From contig CM039502.1 of NCBI GenBank assembly GCA_022432975.1, positions 2,656,375 through 2,720,374 of the forward strand: a stretch of 64,000 bases of DNA, written 5' to 3'. Origin of the DNA: Begonia masoniana (lineage: Eukaryota > Streptophyta > Magnoliopsida > Cucurbitales > Begoniaceae). The number at the start of each line of letters is the position of its first letter. Within the stretch, counting starts at the first letter, position 1. Below are positions 24,431-36,358 of the stretch, piece by piece. The notes below the pieces were generated by a model that was not told where the DNA came from, did no database searches, and worked only from the letters and a program-made list of their open reading frames with translations. The position numbers were made by a program, and so were the translations under genes.

Positions 24431-25462
24431 TTCTCTCTCTTTCTCTCTATATCCCTCGAGATGATCCAGATACCATCAGTGATACAGATCTTCAATCTCA
24501 AGATTCAGCTAAACAAGAATTAGGGTTTTGCGAATACTTCATCAATCACCATGAAAAGTAAGGGAGAAAGAAGTCCTTCCTGTTCTTCTTCCATCATCAA
24601 CAGGAAGAAACCCTGTCTGGGTTTTAGAGAGAGAAAGTCTACCTTTTTCTTTTCCGCCGCTCAGTTTCATCGATTGCAGGAAGATATCAGAAAGACAGAT
24701 TCAGAGAAAGATGATTAGACGCACACGAAGGGATTAAAACGACGATAAGAACAAAGTTGAAATCCAAGCAAGGATAAAGAGAGAGAAAGACTGGGCAAGT
24801 GGGCAAATCTTGTTCGTCTGATTGACCAACCAAAGTTTTGATCTTCATCAGTAGCATGCTTAGCCGTTGATTGTGTTAGCAGTTTCCATGGTAGGGACGC
24901 TGACATCGGAGCTTTTGCGTCAATTCTGAGATCTTCCACCAAAAACAAATCCAAAGAATTAGTTTAATTGAATATTAAGTGAGAATGATTAGAGAATTCC
25001 AGAATGTTGTTTTGTTGTACTACCTTCTGTACTAAGAATTTCAACCGTCCGTCAGTCCGTCTCCCATTCTGATGGAATCCAAGTCTACCCGACCCGTAGA
25101 AAGGAGAGTTTTATTTTTCCTTTTAATATTGTGGAAGAAATTGCCTATTTTTTAATTTATAAATAAAAGATAAGCAAATCAATTAAAAATGTAATAATTG
25201 AAAAATATGCCTAATTTTCGTTTGATTTTTTGAAAAACAGCTTTTGAAAATAATTTTCTAGGAAATAAATGATTTATTTTGTTGTTGTTTCTCCTTTGTG
25301 GCCTAGTAGAGTTGAGTAGAGTTTAGGTGTAAGAAAAACACGTGAAATTTATTCAAGGTTGGGTATCTTGCCTCCTCGTAACTCCCAATTCAAAATTGTC
25401 TCACCATGTAAATATTTATTTTTAGAATTAATCGAAAATTCGTTGTACTATGTATGAGAGAG
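24431..25462 (-). other. 5' part of pri-miR156 and its promoter
   Basis: On the minus strand this lies upstream of the hairpin. It has CT-rich leader-like DNA (24772-24792 as GA on the plus strand) and no convincing coding exon. The open frame 24715-24954 on the minus strand resembles no known protein. A primary transcript start somewhere near 24950-25080 is an inference from the change to AT-rich promoter-like DNA beyond it. Confidence 0.4.
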
Positions 25463-26458
25463 TAGGGTGTGCAAAACTCGGTTCAGGTCAGTTTTGGAGT
25501 GAAACCGAACCGAACCGGTCACTTTTGGTTTGGAAATAACTGAACCAAAATTGGTTGTGTAACCAGTCAAAACCGAACCGGAACCGAACCAAAAGTTCCG
25601 GTTCCGGTTCCGGTTCCGTTTCGATTCTACAACCTATTTTCAAAAAAATAAAAAATATTATATATATATATATAAATCACTATCGAAATTGTCTTCATAC
25701 TGTCCGCATAGTTCATCAACAATCATAATTTTCCGATTCTTTCCCTGTTTCCTAAAATTTCGGCTCACTAAACCCGCAGAAAGCCGCCAATCTTGCTCTG
25801 AATCGACGAACGAACTCCGCAATTCCGGCGACTTCAGCTTCCCCAAATGCTTTTTCACCCCAGAATCTCTACAAAATAACAAATCTCCGCCATTCTTGAG
25901 GCTTGTTTTAGCTTGAAGGCCGGAATCCAGACATAAAAACGGAGCGCCAGCGTCCATCGTCGACGAACCCGCAGCATAAAAAGCCCCCACCATTCTCTCT
26001 CCGATTCAAGCACAAACCCACATAAAAAAATATGAATACCCAGAACAATTGTATTAACAGAATCAACTTTAGAGGAAGTAAAATAACAAAATAAGAGAGA
26101 CCCACCAATATATAGCCCAGACACAAATGGGTAACCAGAAATTTTGGAGGAAAGCGATAGTTGGCCGAACATACGGAGGAAGAGTGGTCGAGTGGAGGAT
26201 GAAATTTTAGGTGGAGGATGAAGAACCAATGATTTAGGTCTTCACTCTTCATAGTTTTTAAGTTTTAAAAACTATGAACGGTTCGATTCGGTTCCCTTCG
26301 GTTTTGACCAATCCAAACTGAAAATCGAACCGAAAAAATCGGTTCCTACAAAATTAAACCGAACTTCGGTTTCCAAATGCTCAAAACCGATCCTAACTGA
26401 ACCGATTGCACCGGTTCTGGTTCGGTTCATCAGTTCCGGTTCGGTTTGCACATCCCTA
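25463..26458. mobile_element. Non-autonomous hAT-type element, 996 bp, with captured gene fragment
   Basis: The left end TAGGGTGTGCAAAAC matches the inverse of the right end (TAGGGATGTGCAAACC read inward). The flanks are TGAGAGAG (25455-25462) and TGGGAGAG (26459-26466), an 8-bp target duplication with one change; 8 bp is the hAT hallmark. Both subterminal regions are full of CCGGTTCGG/CCGAACCGG motifs, likely transposase-binding arrays. No transposase is encoded. The interior holds an RbcX-like exon on the minus strand (separate entry). Confidence 0.8.
25675..25993 (-). pseudogene. Captured RbcX-like first exon inside the hAT element
   Basis: From the ATG at 25993 leftwards the minus strand encodes about 105 residues. 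They begin MVGAFYAAGSS, continue with Ser/Lys-rich transit-peptide-like sequence including ELRSSFVDSEQDWRLS, and end KIMIVDELCGQYEDNF. The end and overall pattern resemble the chloroplast transit peptide and start of mature plant RbcX (a Rubisco assembly chaperone), from memory and without a search. The frame runs into the element's TA repeat right after QYEDNF, where plant RbcX genes would have an intron; the core chaperone helices are absent. It therefore cannot make RbcX. DNA from about 25994 to 26250 may be the donor gene's leader. Confidence 0.5.
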
Positions 26459-27454
26459 TGGGAGAGAACTTTACTTATAAACTATGTTTTTTTTACTATT
26501 TCTAAGTGATATGAGATTGTACATTTTCACGGGTAAGGACTGATCTCTCACGTTGAGCCGTCTTAGCCTTCAAATTATGTAATGTCACAATCTCCCTCTT
26601 TCGAGGCCCGACGTCTCTATCAAACACGTCTTATTGGACTTTGACTTTGATGTAATTTGTAGCATCCTCAAAGTTTTTAATATAAAATTATGCGCTTTGG
26701 ATCGAATCACACTTTGATTTGTTCTTGAGATCAACCAAAAACACGTTACACTAGATAAAAAGGAGAATCATACTTATAAATCATGTATTTTTCTGAGATC
26801 AACCAAAAACACGTTACACTAGATAAGAAAGAGAATCATACTTATAAATCATATATTTTTCACTCTCCAAAACGATGTGAGATTGTGCATTCATACTAAT
26901 ATGTGTTGGGCTCTCACATGAATCGTCTTTGTCTTCAAATGACAGACAGTCATAGGGCACGAGGTGGTTCGATGCAAAGTTGCAGCTAAAGGTTCTTAAA
27001 GTTTTGAATTGCGATCGAAAATAAACCAAACCAAACCACAATTAGATGCGAAATTGAATGAGAATTATTTTTTGAAAAATATGTATATCTTGGATTGCTC
27101 TTTGACACCGAAAATCGTGAAACGAACGTACGACTTACATTTGCTACGTCGGGTCTCGTTCGTAAGGCGGGTAGGGGTGAGACCTGTGGTTCGATTAGGT
27201 TTGTGCCGACGGTGGGTGGAAGGAGAGTGGTTATCAAGTGTTACGAGTTAACTTTCATCGAATTTCCAACCAGCATCTTCCGATGAATTTCACTAGCACA
27301 GCTGATTTTTCTGTTCCTCATTTATGAATCCCAACCTCTCACTCTCTCTCTCTCTCTCCTCTCTCTCTCTCAACACTCGTGCCATCATGTCGAAATGCAG
27401 AAAATCCGGAGAGAGAAATCGCTCCTCTCAGTTCTTCTTCGCAGCTCAAAGCAT
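26459..27454. other. Intergenic DNA with a short tandem duplication
   Basis: No gene is supported. It contains the 68-bp duplication listed separately. The open frames at 26986-27286 on both strands overlap one another and resemble nothing known. Confidence 0.5.
26727..26861. repeat. Tandem duplication, 68-bp unit, two copies
   Basis: GAGATCAACCAAAAACACG begins at 26727 and again at 26795. The copies differ at a few bases. Confidence 0.85.
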
Positions 27455-28113
27455 TGCGGTGGAGCTGGTTTTAATGGACTTCCAGAAGCTATAAAAATGA
27501 TTTTTAAGATAAACCCAGAAACAAATTTTTCTAGACTACCTAGACTTGAAAAAAAAATGCACTGGTTCTTCATCTCAGAAACTATTAAGATCATGTGGCA
27601 GAAAGCTCCAACTTTTCTGATCCTGTTTGTTCATGGCCTTCCAATCTGTGATCCAAACGGAGAATCCTTTACCGAATTCATTGCTTCAAGTTTAAGCCTT
27701 TTTAGTCCAATCTCCGATCCAGCTATTGCAAAGCTCGCAAAACTTCAATCTCGCAAAACTTCAATCTTTAGATCTCAGCAACGACAAAATCACTCGTTTG
27801 CCTGCAGATTTTTGGATCGTAGGCTTCCTCCAAATCCTCAATCTTTCTCTTCTAATCTTTTTTTCCGCGCCTCTTAAGAACTTTGGTAATTTACGTTTGC
27901 CTGAAAGACTTAACGTTTCAGGCAACTACTTTTCTGGGCAGACAGCCGACTCCGGCCACCATTTCAGGGCCATGTTTCACCTATAGAATTGAATTAAAAT
28001 TTTTAATCAAGCCAAAAAAACTGAAACGTCTTAACCTTGCACGTAACTGTGTTTCAAGGAAGGAATTCCCGACATTGAATTATTGCTTTTCGATATGGAA
28101 TATCCGAAGCTAG
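27455..28113 (+). pseudogene. Decayed LRR receptor-like kinase N-terminal fragment
   Basis: Translations in two frames are recognisable as the extracellular start of an LRR receptor-like kinase of the Arabidopsis At2g24230 type: HWFFISE..., then CDPNGESFTEFIASSLSL, then (other frame) LAKLQSLDLSNDKITRLP and FLQILNLS, and FGNLR with LNVSGNYFSGQ. The frames switch near 27740, where a 16-bp unit CGCAAAACTTCAATCT is duplicated in tandem and breaks the reading frame. No kinase domain, transmembrane segment or intact LRR array follows before the WRKY promoter. It is a fragment, not a working gene. Confidence 0.75.
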
Positions 28114-28323
28114 GCTTGTTCTTCTCCTACGTCGTCAGCCGGAATCTGTCCGAAGGCTCTGAACTAGGAGACGGCGGCCGGAGAGGTGGTCGGAAGAACG
28201 CCGGACGGAGCCCATTGTAGTTATTCCGAAAATCTGGAAAGTAAAATTGTCATAAGTTAATAATAAGATGAGGAATCGGAAATCAGCATCCTGTTCTTCT
28301 CGAATTATATAGAATGCATGAAA

Positions 28324-28493
28324 GTCAAAGAATACGACCTTTTTGTCACGTGACCACTTGGAAACGACCATTCACGGCGTTATCCCCTTTGCTGGCAAAA
28401 CAAACGGCTGTTCTTCGGGCTATCTAACGGACAATTGACGGTATCTGTTAACGGAACCACCTGATCCTGAGATTTTGAGTCAATGACAGTCAA
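28324..28493 (+). promoter_or_regulatory. W-box core cluster upstream of the WRKY gene
   Basis: TTGAC or its complement GTCAA occurs at 28324-28328, 28435-28439, 28479-28483 and 28489-28493, all within 320 bases of the start codon. W-boxes are the WRKY binding core, so self- or cross-regulation is plausible. A five-base core is common by chance, so this is suggestive only. Confidence 0.35.
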
Positions 28494-28641
28494 AGCGTAG
28501 TCTCTTTTCTCTCACGGATTCGCAGAGTCTGAAACTTATCGGCCTTTCTCCTGTTTCGTTCGGCGATTTGGTTCGGTTCTTGACGCTGTGAAGGGTTCGA
28601 ACTATTCGAAGCTTTTGTCTCTCTTCGTGGGAGAATCTGTG

Positions 28642-30956
28642 ATGGCTCAGTTCGAAAACTGCGAAGCGGAAAATTCGAAGTTAGACGGAAAGGAGGACGG
28701 TGGGGAGGAATTAGAGGTGGTGATCAAAGGCGATGTAAATGACGGTGAAGATGATGTTATTGGAGATGGAAAATTTACAGAATGGCCGCGCAGTGAGCCG
28801 CAATTAAACAAGATCCGCTGTTGTGGAACTTCCGGTGAGAAGGAACCGAGAAAGGCTCCACTCGAAACCCTAGAGGGGCATTCTTTGGTTCAATCCCCCA
28901 AAAACAAGCAGATGAAAGGTTTTTATTTTTTAAGATAATTTTTTTTAGCTGGTAATTTTTTATTTCAATACTAGTGTTTAATTGTCTGATTAATCTTACA
29001 GGCTTATTGGTGATCTCTGCTGCTCTTGACGGAAATGAATCCATGGTTAGTAGCTCCATATCTCCACAGCAATCCCTTTATTTGTGTTTGAGAATTTAGA
29101 ATTTGATTCATTTGGGAACACTTTTCTGGGGAAAGTTTATTTCAAAGATCGATGAAATAAAACAAAAAAAAATTGGGATATCTGATTTGGAGCTGATGGA
29201 TGAAAGATTGAATCCTTGTCTTTGAAAAAGCTATGCTTGAGTGTAGACTTTGAACTGTTACAAATTAATGAAAACGACCTTCTGTTCTGAAATGAAGATT
29301 TCTTACATGACTCTTCCATTGTCATCTTGTCTTATGTCAGATGGTTGACTTTTACATTAATTCTCACCAAGCTTCTCTTGATCAGTATCTTGGTTTACCC
29401 CTCTTATTCTTTCTCAGGAGGAAATAAAGGGTCCCCATAAAGAACTTACATCAAGTGGAACAGCCAAGGAAGTTCAGCCTAAGATCAAATCTGAATTTCA
29501 ATTCTCCGAACGCTGTACGCCTCCATCAGAACTTTTGCCGTCATCACGCTCCATAACTTCTGCCACTGATCTGACTTTGAAGAATAAAAAAGTGTTTCAG
29601 CCTAAGAATAACGGTGATTACAAACCTGGACTCAACCTGCAAAATGCACCTGATCTTAGAATTGGGTCTGCTTTTGCTACCGTTAAGATACCGGCTTCTG
29701 ATGGCTACAACTGGAGAAAATATGGCCAGAAAGAAGTCAAGAGTCCTAAAGGTTTTCGAAGCTATTATCGGTGTTCAAACACCGAGTGCTGTGCTAAAAA
29801 GATTGAATGCAGTGACCACTTAGGTTGCATGACAGAAATTGTTTATAAAAGTGAACATTGTCATGATCCTCCTATGAAGATTAACAACACGAGGCAAAGT
29901 AAACGGCCATCATCAAGTGAAGCTACCCATTACAATGTTGGTGCAGTTCATTCCAGGACTAGGCTTGAAGATTTCAATCTAACCACATCTTCAAAGGAAC
30001 CTAGAGCAGAAACTCCCTCAACTTCTGAAGGAAAACAACAAATGACACGCAACGATGATGAAATTGTTGAAACTTCAATCAAAGAAGAACATGACAATGG
30101 ATCCGAACCCAAACAACGGCAAGTTTTCCTTGTTCCCTACCACAACTTTTTTATTTTTATTTTAATTTTTTGATTTCTACTGCACAAAATCTTTTTGGTG
30201 ACCTCTATGTATGCCGCTTTTTCTCTTTTTTTCCTTCATTAGAACGAAGGAACGTGAGATGGAGTATTCAGATTCTCTTAAAGCTGGAAAAAAACATAAA
30301 TTTCTTGTTGAAGCTGTTTGTGAAGAGGGCACCTTCAGTGATGGATACCGGTGGCGTAAGTATGGGCAAAAAATGGTGAAGGGAAATCCTCATCCTAGGT
30401 GTGTGCCTATTTTCTACATTTTAGCTTTCATAACAGTCTCCCTACTAAATGATCTTGATGTGTTTATGTGGGGATTTATTACCTGTAATTTCTTTCTTCT
30501 TAATTTTGTCTTTGAATGATGTGATTTTAATCTCAAATAGTTTATATCCCTCTCGTGAGGCAATTTCTTGTCTGTACACGTCATACCACAGAAATTGGAG
30601 TTTTCCAGTTTCCCTCGTTATCAAAAGTAGTTGATGTTAATCATTTCAATTATTTCTTAATGAACTTTAGGCTGCTGTGTATTGTGCTGGTTTTTTGTGG
30701 GTTCTCTTGGTCGTGTTCACTTCTTTTCAATTTGATCAATTTGTTTCCTCAAACTTTCAGAAACTACTACAGATGCACCTCGGCTGGCTGCCCCGTTCGT
30801 AAGCACACAATAACAGCTATAGATAATCCATGCACGATCACTATGGCTTACAAAGGGACGCATGATCATGAGATGCCAGTGCCGAGGAAACGAAGTAGCA
30901 TACCTCCTATTGCATCCATTGCTTCCTATGAAAGATTCAAAATTAAAGAATACTGA
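28642..30956 (+). CDS. WRKY32: WRKY transcription factor, group I, WRKY32-like
   Basis: Five exons: 28642-28918, 29002-29045, 29418-30118, 30243-30398, 30761-30956. The first WRKY domain (about 200-258) has WRKYGQKEVKSPKGFRSYY and a C-x4-C-x22-HxH zinc site. The second (about 373-432) has WRKYGQKMVKGNPHPRNYY and C-x4-C-x23-HxH, followed by PVPRKR. The second domain is split by the conserved intron after NPHPR. Domain spellings match WRKY32-type group I proteins. The intron after 30118 begins GC (GCAAGT), the only choice that keeps the frame. The N-terminus is acidic. The frame read here stops at 30956; the usual family C-terminus continues in another frame (next entry), so one base is probably extra near 30921-30928. 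Nuclear, W-box binding. Confidence 0.9.
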
Positions 30957-31098
30957 GATGTTCCCAAGTCAAATGTCTCAAGTTCAAGTGGACAAGGAGA
31001 AAGAACTTATAGATGAGACCTTAGATCTTAGAGGCGAGAAGGCGATGGAATCAGCTCGAACTCTTCTCAGTATTGGATTTGAAATAAAGCAATGCTAG
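30957..31098 (+). pseudogene. Displaced C-terminal coding of the WRKY gene
   Basis: In the +1-shifted frame the sequence continues KLKNTEMFPSQMSQVQ and ends SARTLLSIGFEIKQC at a stop at 31096-31098. That ending is typical of WRKY32-type proteins, so it is coding DNA out of frame with the exon as read. The switch lies around 30921-30928 (GCTTCCTATG). Either the gene has a real frameshift that removes about 47 residues after the second WRKY domain, or the base is a sequence error. Confidence 0.75.
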
Positions 31099-31964
31099 AA
31101 GGTCGGGACAAAAAACGCAAGGATCTTATGGAGGCATATAGCAGAGCAATGTAAAATGTTGATTGGTAAATTTATGATCATCTTTATCCATTTAAATGTT
31201 TCAAATGGGCTTAATATATAAAAATAAAAAGGTAGAGTATTAGAGTTGGATAACACCTCCATGTTTTTAAGCTCTTATAAAGTGCCTGTGCTTCAATGCG
31301 GCTATCTATGTTTGTGTTTCTTAATTATTCTTCATCGTTGTCTAATCATGATAAAAGAAAAATAGGAGAAACAATCACTCGTCCTAATACCTATGTTTAC
31401 TTGGAAATCTGTTCCTTTTGTATTAATGATCACTGAGTCGATGATGAACATGGCCTGATCTTTATTTAAGCCACCTTTTTTAGATTATAATTCATATTAC
31501 TTGATAGGATTGTGCTCTTCGGATAGATAGTGATCATCAGATTCAGTTTACTCATGGACTTTTGATCAATATTTTACATTTATTTTTCAAAAGGATATGA
31601 TGAATTTCACATAAGGCTCATTGCTTGTCATCAATCTTGAAACATCTGGACCCCTTTGACATAAAACAATGTTGTTTTGAGACATACATCTAACACCCTT
31701 AATTAGTAGCCTTCCCATCACGATTGTACTGTGATTAAACAGTGATTCTGGTCAATTTTTGGAGGCATTTTCTAGCTATCATAAATGCAAAATAACTCAC
31801 TGAGTAAGTGGTAGGAAACAAGGCCTGATCAGCAATTGATTTAATTACTTTTAAGTCAATAATCTACACATGAAATCTCAGTGGGAGATTTCCCAGATTG
31901 TGACTTTCCCTAATAAAAATAACTGATGATAGGTTAAACCAAACCTGAAGTTTCATCTGCTTCT
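31099..31964. other. Tail-to-tail intergenic region
   Basis: It lies between the ends of the WRKY gene (+) and the DNA glycosylase gene (-) and should hold both 3' UTRs. AT-rich; no further feature seen. Confidence 0.6.
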
Positions 31965-34890
31965 TTACTCTGAGGAGGAGAAGCTCAATCCACCAATGGC
32001 AGTGGATAATTCAACTTTCATACCAGTTTCAGCTTTCTTCTTTCTCTCCTCAGCCTGATCTTTAATACCATTCTCTTCCTTCCTCTCGCCCTCCTTTTGG
32101 CATTCGTGAAATCTGAAGCAGCTGATAAGGTGGTCGTTTGTCATCCCCACCGCCTGCATGAACGAGTAAACGACCGTGGGCCCCACGCCTCGAAACCCTC
32201 TTCTCAACATGTCTTTGCTTATTGCGTCGGCTTTAGGAGTTTTTATCGGAACTTGACGAGGATATCGGAATCGGTTAACGATGGGCTTGTGGTTTACGAA
32301 GCCCCATATGTAATTGTCGAACGACCCGAACTCTTCTACAACCTGGCATTAGTAAAAGCTGATAAATGTTATTGCTCCAGGACTTGTAGAGAAATTCATA
32401 GATTAAAACAAAGGTTAGAAAGGGGATGAAGAAGCATAAACTAACAAATAAATATGCTAAAATTCTGATGAAAGCTAGTCTACCCAAATCAGCCAATGTG
32501 AAACAACATGGTTACATGAGCCATCACAGTGAAAGCTCTTATAATATATTACATGATGAAGCACTGTATTTATCCAAAACTTGTTCAAAAATACTGTATC
32601 GAAAGAAACATAAGAGTTTGTCAATAACTAACCAAATAGGATCGTCCAATTCTTATAGAACCTATCGCTAAAATACTCCTAATGGAAAATAGAGCCAAGT
32701 GATGGAAAAAGGTTTTTCATGAGATGAGAAATGAGAATTATTAGCTTATCAAACGGTTTTTGCATAAGTGATTGTCCGATACTCTCAAAGATTGAGATTA
32801 GGAGAGGTAAAGTTGGCCAATGGTTATAGCCCAAAAAAGTTCTAGAAATCAGGTCAATCTTAGAAACCATCAGACATCTAACCATTCAAACTATGGATCT
32901 TAAGTGAAAGAAAGTCGAGATCAAGAGGTAGATGCATGTGAAACGACATAGGAATGATAGGATGATGACGGAGTTTCCAAATGAGAGCTGGCAAGTTGAA
33001 AAAGAAGTAACAACTCTGATAATAAGATCAATAAAATTGATGTCAGGCTGTATCGATAGACATGTACTGCGTTGTCTTACTCGTGGGTCATATGTACAAA
33101 GCCAATAAATCAGGACCACAATTCAACAACTACTTATTTTAATTCTTAAAATCCGACCTACCCAATTAAACACCCCATAAACAAAATTTACTTGCTAGTA
33201 CAAAAAATGAAAATCATGATTGGTGGTCCCCAATTTGCATAACTACATAGCTCTAACCACCACAAGTTTCTGCCTATGAGCTCGGCTAGAAGGGAATGGA
33301 GCTTCTTGAGAGCATAAATTTGTAAAGATGAGATGTGATCAAGCAAGTGAAAAGCTACCTTACATATTTGGTGTGAATTCTCGATAATGGAACGCAATTT
33401 TAGCTCTGATAGAAGAGAGTTTGCCGTTGTTCCGGGAGCTATGAGTCTTTTTTCGCTGATTTTCGAGACAGCAACTGGATCGAAATCAGAGAAGACTTCT
33501 CTGCAGAAATAGTATGCCAATAATTTAATACAGAAAAGGAAGAGTAGAAAGCTGAGATAAGACTTAGCATAAGCATACTACCTAAAGATTTGCCTTTTGT
33601 TTAGTATAGCAGGCCATGTAAGTTCAGCCAAGGCACATGAAAGTACAAGAAGTTCAAACAATTTTCTGCATGTAATCAAGCATTTTGACCAGTCTGTTAG
33701 TGACAAAAATGTTAAAAAGGTAATTCGCACAAAACGTACAAAATTACAATTTTGATATCATACTTATCATCATGCACTGGAACGCCCCATTCTTCATCAT
33801 GGAAAGTTGAATAACAAGGGTCTGCAATAAGAAATGGGACACGAATATTATCAGACTAGGAGAGACAAAGATTAGAATGGGCGGCGAAAAAAGCATGATC
33901 TATATATTTGCCACAATAAAAAAAAATAATAGCCAAATGACTAGCCACTTTACTTTGCCAAAACAAATTGATGTCCTAACGAAAGAGCTGGGGTCGTAAA
34001 TTCCTTAGTCTCCACGATATACAATCTTACATACTACATACATAGATCTATCATCTGATACAAAGAGGGCCATGATCCGGTGTTAATATGGACAGACAGC
34101 AAGAAGTTTACTCGGCCTACTAAGTCAAAAACTGCATTTGAAATGATATAATCGAGGAAATAAAATACAATATATAACCAGAGATTACTGGATTTAAGTT
34201 TGCAAACTAAACTAGCAAAAATATTTTCCTTGGAACTTCCTCTGCTTTTTGTGAGGTTCGGTTCTGGCTAATTGATCGCGAGGACTGACTAATAATGAGA
34301 TCACTGCAGGCTTTTCAAGTTATAGTCCAGTTAAACTCAATATTAATCAACCATGAATGGGGAAACAGTTGAAAATTACATATTTGTCACTCACCAGTAT
34401 TTGTTGTCACCCAAGCACATCTCTTCTTTGTCAATGAACAATTAGATTGAGACACTAAAACACCATCATCAGAAGCAACACTTCTAGGTTTCAAAGCATA
34501 AGGCTTTCTCCTACTCCCAACACTGTTACACCTAATCAGCCTACCAGTGGACGTTCGACTGCTTAATGAATCGGTGGAGGCATCAGATGAGCATGAAGCA
34601 GTCATTGACAAATTTGAATTCAACAACTGCTCATGCCTGCGAAGAACCGAAGGAAAACTGGTCGAGTGCAAAGAATGTGAGTGAGGAGAGGAAGGACTAG
34701 CAGTTGATGATTGAGGGATGCTCTTTTCGTCATTTGACAGAACCTTCGGAAATATCTCATTCTTTTTTACAGCCTTCGAAGCAAATTTTCGTGCACTCAA
34801 AGGTCCAGTTTTATTGCCACCCGGTCCGAGAACAGGCCTCGCATCTGAGTCCGGCACATTCATAGACCTCACTCTCGGAGCTCCTGACAT
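31965..34890 (-). CDS. DNA-3-methyladenine glycosylase I (TAG family)
   Basis: Five exons on the minus strand: 34890-34395, 33821-33764, 33665-33582, 33500-33359, 32342-31965, giving 385 residues in frame. The N-terminal ~160 residues are Ser-rich and plant-specific (MSGAPRVRSMNV start, HSTSFPSVLRRHEQLLNSNL). The catalytic domain follows: KKRCAWV, HDEEWGVPVHDD, ELTWPAILNKRQIF, DFDPVAVSKISEKRL, FGSFDNYIWGFV and RRGFRGVGPTVVYSFMQAVG, then NDHLISC. The Cys of CAWV, His of FHDEEW and the His/Cys of DHLISC correspond to the zinc-binding residues of bacterial TAG. The enzyme removes alkylated adenine in base excision repair. The start is the ATG at 34890; a 5' UTR intron is likely upstream (acceptor-like site near 35070). 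Confidence 0.92.
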
Positions 34891-36358
34891 TGTTAACCCG
34901 AAAGATCTCAAACTTTCAATAGACCAACTTAACCCAAAATTTGAACTGCTTGCATTGTGGCTTAGTTCACCTCCAATTCCTCAAACCAAGCCAGGGAAAT
35001 CAACCAGAGCTTCACTAAGAAATCCAGCAGCAGACTTGTTCTCCTTGATATTTGTGGTTCGAAAAACCTGCAAATAAACTGTCATACAAATGTTAATACT
35101 TCCTACTATGAAAATTTATGTAAATCACTTCTTTGAAGCTCCTGGTTTAGATCTCAAATTCCACTGGAAAGTCTTTCAAATTTTCACACAATCACTAACC
35201 TACAGCAAGAACCACTAGAAAATACTAAAACCAGCTCAAAGCCCTGGAAGAACAAGAACGGAGGGTTTCCACAAAAGCATTATATAAACAATCAAAATCA
35301 GTAAACTAAGTCCCTTTTTCTGGGACCCGAAGCTAGGGTTCATACACAGCTGGTAAACATGTCCATTTCTTTATCCAACAAAATAATTTAGAAAAAATAA
35401 GGGTAGGACCTTTGACAGACCCTCGATACTCTGAGATTCGCATTCCCTCATAGTGGAAAACGAGAAGACTCAGCAGAAAAAAAGATTGAACATAGAAGTA
35501 CGAAACGAAACTTGCAGGAAAAAAAGAGGGTTCCTCCCAACACGAGAGAGAGAGAGAGACAGAGACAGAGACTTACACAGCTGGAGCTACATAATTACAG
35601 ACATCCATAGTCCCCACACACAACCTCTTTCTTCCCCATCAAAAATTAAAAGGGAAAGTTGCCGAGAAAGTGCGGGAAAATACAGACTTTTCAATTGAGT
35701 AAAGCAATTTCTCAGAGAAATACATACAATGCTGTATCGTCGGCGAGGAAATGGATCTCTCTCTCTCTCTCTCTCTCTCTCTAGAATTTTGAAAACAGAG
35801 GATGAGCGTAGAGCGGCATACCAGTGAGGGATAATGAATCTCCCCCCTCCCATTTTCAGTCGCTTTTATAGAGTTGACCGGCTCAACCAGTTGCCCTTCT
35901 CATTGACCGCCTATATCCAGTTTCCAATGTCCGCTTATTTTAAAACACGACGCGAACAACGTTAAAACGGACCAATCCAATTGCATTCTATAATTTCAAG
36001 TCAGACGTGATATTTTTTATCTTATTATTGAATAAACCTAACCAAATAATGTGTCACGTCCTTATTTTTAATTTATCTTATTTCTAAATAATATAAAATT
36101 CAATTAATTCCAACAATTAACTAAAACATTTCTATATTGTTGAATTTAGAGCGACAACTTCCTTCAAAGTCAACAACTACAAAATTAATTATATTCCGTA
36201 GCACACAACTAAGTTGTCGAGGCCAAATTTGAGTTATGATTTAGCAAATTTCTAGCAAGTGGAGTTTGAATAATTTACCCGACGTTTATACGTCGGTGTA
36301 TTTTTTTTTTCCTGCTATAGTAATCTCAGAATTTGATTTTGGGGATTTCGTTTTGAGA
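34891..36358. other. Divergent promoter region between two repair-related genes
   Basis: It holds the long 5' leader of the glycosylase gene (to about 35850 on the minus strand, including the GA-rich tract) and the promoter of the STK19-like gene on the plus strand. The DNA between about 35900 and 36340 is AT-rich. No other gene is seen; the open frames around 35453-35853 are leader by-products. Confidence 0.55.
35756..35782. repeat. (CT)n microsatellite in the glycosylase leader
   Basis: About thirteen CT units; read on the minus strand this is a GA-rich tract near the start of the glycosylase transcript. Confidence 0.9.

Noticed and set aside
30449..30759. Open frames between WRKY exons 4 and 5
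   Set aside because: They lie inside the intron that splits the second WRKY domain at its usual place.
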